DNA from: Trichinella spiralis
Lineage: Eukaryota; Nematoda; Enoplea; Trichinellida; Trichinellidae
Direction: 5' to 3'
Length of the DNA stretch: 64,000 nt
Assembly: GCA_000181795.3 (NCBI GenBank)
Contig: CM012955.1
Location: forward strand, 2,524,652 to 2,588,651
Within the stretch, counting starts at the first letter, position 1. The number at the start of each line of letters is the position of its first letter. The position numbers and the translations under genes are program-made. Shown piece after piece: positions 61,901 to 64,000 of this stretch. A model generated the notes under the pieces. It had not been told where the DNA came from and searched no databases. It worked only from the letters and a program-made list of their open reading frames with translations.

Positions 61901-63478
61901 TTGTTTTGAAATGGGCGAACAAACCAATGATGCCAATCAATTTATTAAAGTGATATATCAATGATTGAAGTTTGTTTGGAAAGTTTTATTATAATTTTAT
62001 GTGATATTTCTTTGTAGATCAATCACAACTATTCCGGATTTTATCGTGTCAAGTACAGTGATGAGATGTTGCGAATGTTGCTTCCTGCCGTAGAGGCGAA
62101 AGTGCTCGACGAGGCTGATCGATTCAGTTTGTGTGCTGACAGTTTTGCTTTTGTAACTTTCAAACTATTGTTGTTGTTGTTGTTGTTGTTTACTGTTTGT
62201 TTGTTTGGAAATTGTTCTAGGTGACCGCTGGCTATACGACGGTTTATCAGTATTTGAACATGTTGGACAGTTTCAAAAATGAAACTGATTATAATGTTTG
62301 GATGGAAATTGACCGTGCGGTGATTTTCATGGACAATTGTTTACAAAGAACACCACTGTACGGTAGGTTCAAAGCGGCAATGATACCGTTGTACGAGCAA
62401 GTGTTCAACCGTTTGGGCGTGGTTGGATCGTCGGGTGAAGGTAATTGGAAATTTTCCTTTTTTTTCTTTTTTCCCATTTTGCAAATAGTGCAAAAGTGGA
62501 TTAGTAAGCAAAAATACTGACCGAGTCAAGAAATAATCGTTCAACCATCTATCCATCCATCCATCCATTTATCTATGCTATACAGCTCACACGACGAAAC
62601 TTTTGCGGCCGATCATTATTCGTCGCATGGGCGAATACGGTCACCAGGGTGTGGTGAAGATGGCCATTCAAGAAGTGGACAATTTTCTGCTTGACGGCGT
62701 ATGGCGAAATGCAGATCTGCGTCAGATGGTATACGGTTTGTATGATTGTCGAAATCCAATTGCAGTTGTGCTTTGTAGTTTTTCATGCTCATTGCACAGT
62801 TCGGCGGTGAGCCGGGTTTTCAGAAGCTGCGTCTCATTTACGAAAGCAGCAGTTCGTCTGAAATTCGCGAACAATGCCTGATGGCCATGGGCCAATCGCC
62901 GGAGTTGAATTTGGTGAAACAAGTGCTTGAACTGACGTTGACGGTAGGCGTTTGTTGTTGTTCATTTTGCTTGCATATCCCAAATATTGGCATTCTTGGC
63001 TTATTTTTCATGATGCTCAGGACAAAGTTCTCCTCCAAGATATGTATCGTGTGTATTTCGGCGTGAGGCGGTTTGCGGAAAACAACGCCGTCGCTTGGGA
63101 ATTTTTCAAAGACAACATCCAGAACATCGTGCACAAGTGTGGCTACACGAGTAGCTGTTTGTTCATCTACATCATTGATGTTTGTGTTTTACTTTTTTCT
63201 TTTCCTCTTCACTTATGCAAATTTAGTTGGTTTGACTGTGTTCGGTTGATTTGCTTATATTGTTCTTTCACATCAATTAATTGTAGTCGTTGTTTTCTCG
63301 TCAATGTTGCATGGTGAAAGCGAAAGAGATGGAAGACTTTTGCCGGGGTGTCAATTTGATCACTGTCGGCAGTGAGTTGCGTTTCAAGCAGGCGTTGGAG
63401 TGCGTCGAAGTGAATGCGAAGTTTCTGGAACGGAATTTGCCTTCCGTTGAACGATGGCTAATGGAAAAGGGCTTCTGA
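58966..63478 (+). CDS. NPEPPS: Puromycin-sensitive aminopeptidase (M1 family)
   Basis: Nineteen exons: 58966-59073, 59544-59625, 59683-59876, 60106-60213, 60270-60386, 60444-60518, 60607-60703, 60768-60916, 60995-61159, 61246-61350, 61411-61569, 61666-61741, 61813-61949, 62018-62152, 62221-62440, 62586-62728, 62779-62943, 63021-63179, 63287-63478; about 861 residues. Cytosolic zinc aminopeptidase that trims peptides. Seen: ERLPPSVKPKHYDL at the N-terminus with no signal peptide; CWDEP; GAMENWG exopeptidase motif (261-267, split by an intron); zinc site HEIAH (297-301) with third ligand Glu320; catalytic Tyr in SYSKAA; ERAP1-like helical C-terminal half. Oddities: LNEG is LTEG, and the intron at 61742-61812 has a GC donor. 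The donor of exon 18 is uncertain: the phase-correct site is GAT|GTTTGT at 63179, while a better-looking GTAGCT at about 63151 would break the frame into a well-conserved last exon. Confidence 0.92.
62168..62190. repeat. (TTG)n microsatellite in aminopeptidase intron
   Basis: Short TTG run just before the acceptor at 62220; a second short repeat, (ATCC)n, lies at 62551-62568 in a later intron. Confidence 0.8.
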
Positions 63479-64000
63479 ACGGCGAAACTAGGCTTAATAA
63501 TAATTTCAATGAAGCTGCAACTACAACACCGGTAGCAATTGTTTTCCCACGTTTGCTTTGCTTTGCTGTCGAATGCTTAGGAGAAGAGTTGAATCTTTCT
63601 TTGGCCGACGTGTTGCATTCATTATCGTAAAGTTGCTTTTTAGGTAAAGATGGTGTTGGTTTTTTCCGTATCCCTCCCTCTCTCTGTCTCCTCCCCCTCT
63701 ATTTCAGACAGTGTTCATTTGTGTGAAATGATCTTTTGTTGTTGCCATGCTTTTTTCATCACCGATCTTGCACTTCACTACACACTATATATGATTATTG
63801 TTCGTTATTTTATTTTGGTCGTGCGAAAAAGAAATTGTATTTCATCTCAGGGTGATGGACATGGTTGTGTGCGATGATGTTTGGTCATCATTATCTCTGT
63901 TGTTCTCCATATCACTTTTGTTGTAGTTCTTTTCTTCCCAATAATGTCTGTGGTATATGATAATAATAATAAGAAGAAGAAGAATAAGAATATATTCAGC
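63479..64000. other. 3' flank of the aminopeptidase gene
   Basis: About 0.5 kb, T- and CT-rich, including a ccctccctctctctgtctcctccccctct tract at about 63672-63700 and TAA/AAG repeats at 63960-63985. A plus-strand frame at 63650-63877 is low-complexity and not called. No new gene begins before the window ends. Confidence 0.5.

Overview
This is nuclear DNA from a small, AT-rich animal genome. Genes lie on both strands, introns are mostly 55-70 bp with GT-AG ends, and intergenic DNA is very AT-rich. The protein set is metazoan (CSPG4/NG2, Ly6/GPI protein, PLEKHM1-like, ARPC1, PSA aminopeptidase). Divergence from vertebrate sequences, compact genes and short introns suggest a nematode. Base composition and gene density would suit an enoplean (clade I, Trichinella-like) worm, but that placement is inference. 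A 124-base run of N shows this is a draft scaffold. No rRNA, tRNA, CRISPR or intact transposon was recognised. All exon models were built by hand from splice signals, phase and family similarity.

Layout: 1-2715 no gene; 2716-10768 (+) CSPG4/NG2 proteoglycan; 12752-15458 (+) DHHC palmitoyltransferase; 15903-17733 (-) mitochondrial insertase OXA1L; 18540-21479 (-) MYST acetyltransferase of KAT8/MOF type; 22773-25776 (-) PLEKHM1-like RUN/Rubicon-homology protein; 26898-27881 (+) intronless TBC1D20-like Rab GAP; 29066-29374 (+) orphan; 30363-31580 (+) MIX23/CCDC58; 31740-33720 (-) RCC1L; 36448-38556 (+) L-lactate dehydrogenase; 39064-42522 (-) GPI-anchored Ly6 protein.

42.8-53.6 kb is an accessory region: a tandem array of four short STAR/KH-type RNA-binding genes (here A, B, A', C) plus the relic 3' flank of a fifth. 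They share a TATA/initiator promoter and one unusual 3' mini-intron. A and A' lie in an almost identical ~2.8 kb block repeated 5,354 bp apart, and the N gap sits inside the second copy. A two-exon micro-ORF follows both A and A'.

55283-57866 (+) is ARPC1 of the Arp2/3 complex and 58966-63478 (+) is puromycin-sensitive aminopeptidase, 19 exons. The housekeeping genes do not form one pathway. OXA1L, MIX23 and RCC1L all act in mitochondria, and the head-to-head PLEKHM1-like/TBC1D20-like pair both act in Rab-controlled membrane traffic. The KH array is the most likely novelty, with the caution that part of it may be an assembly artefact.
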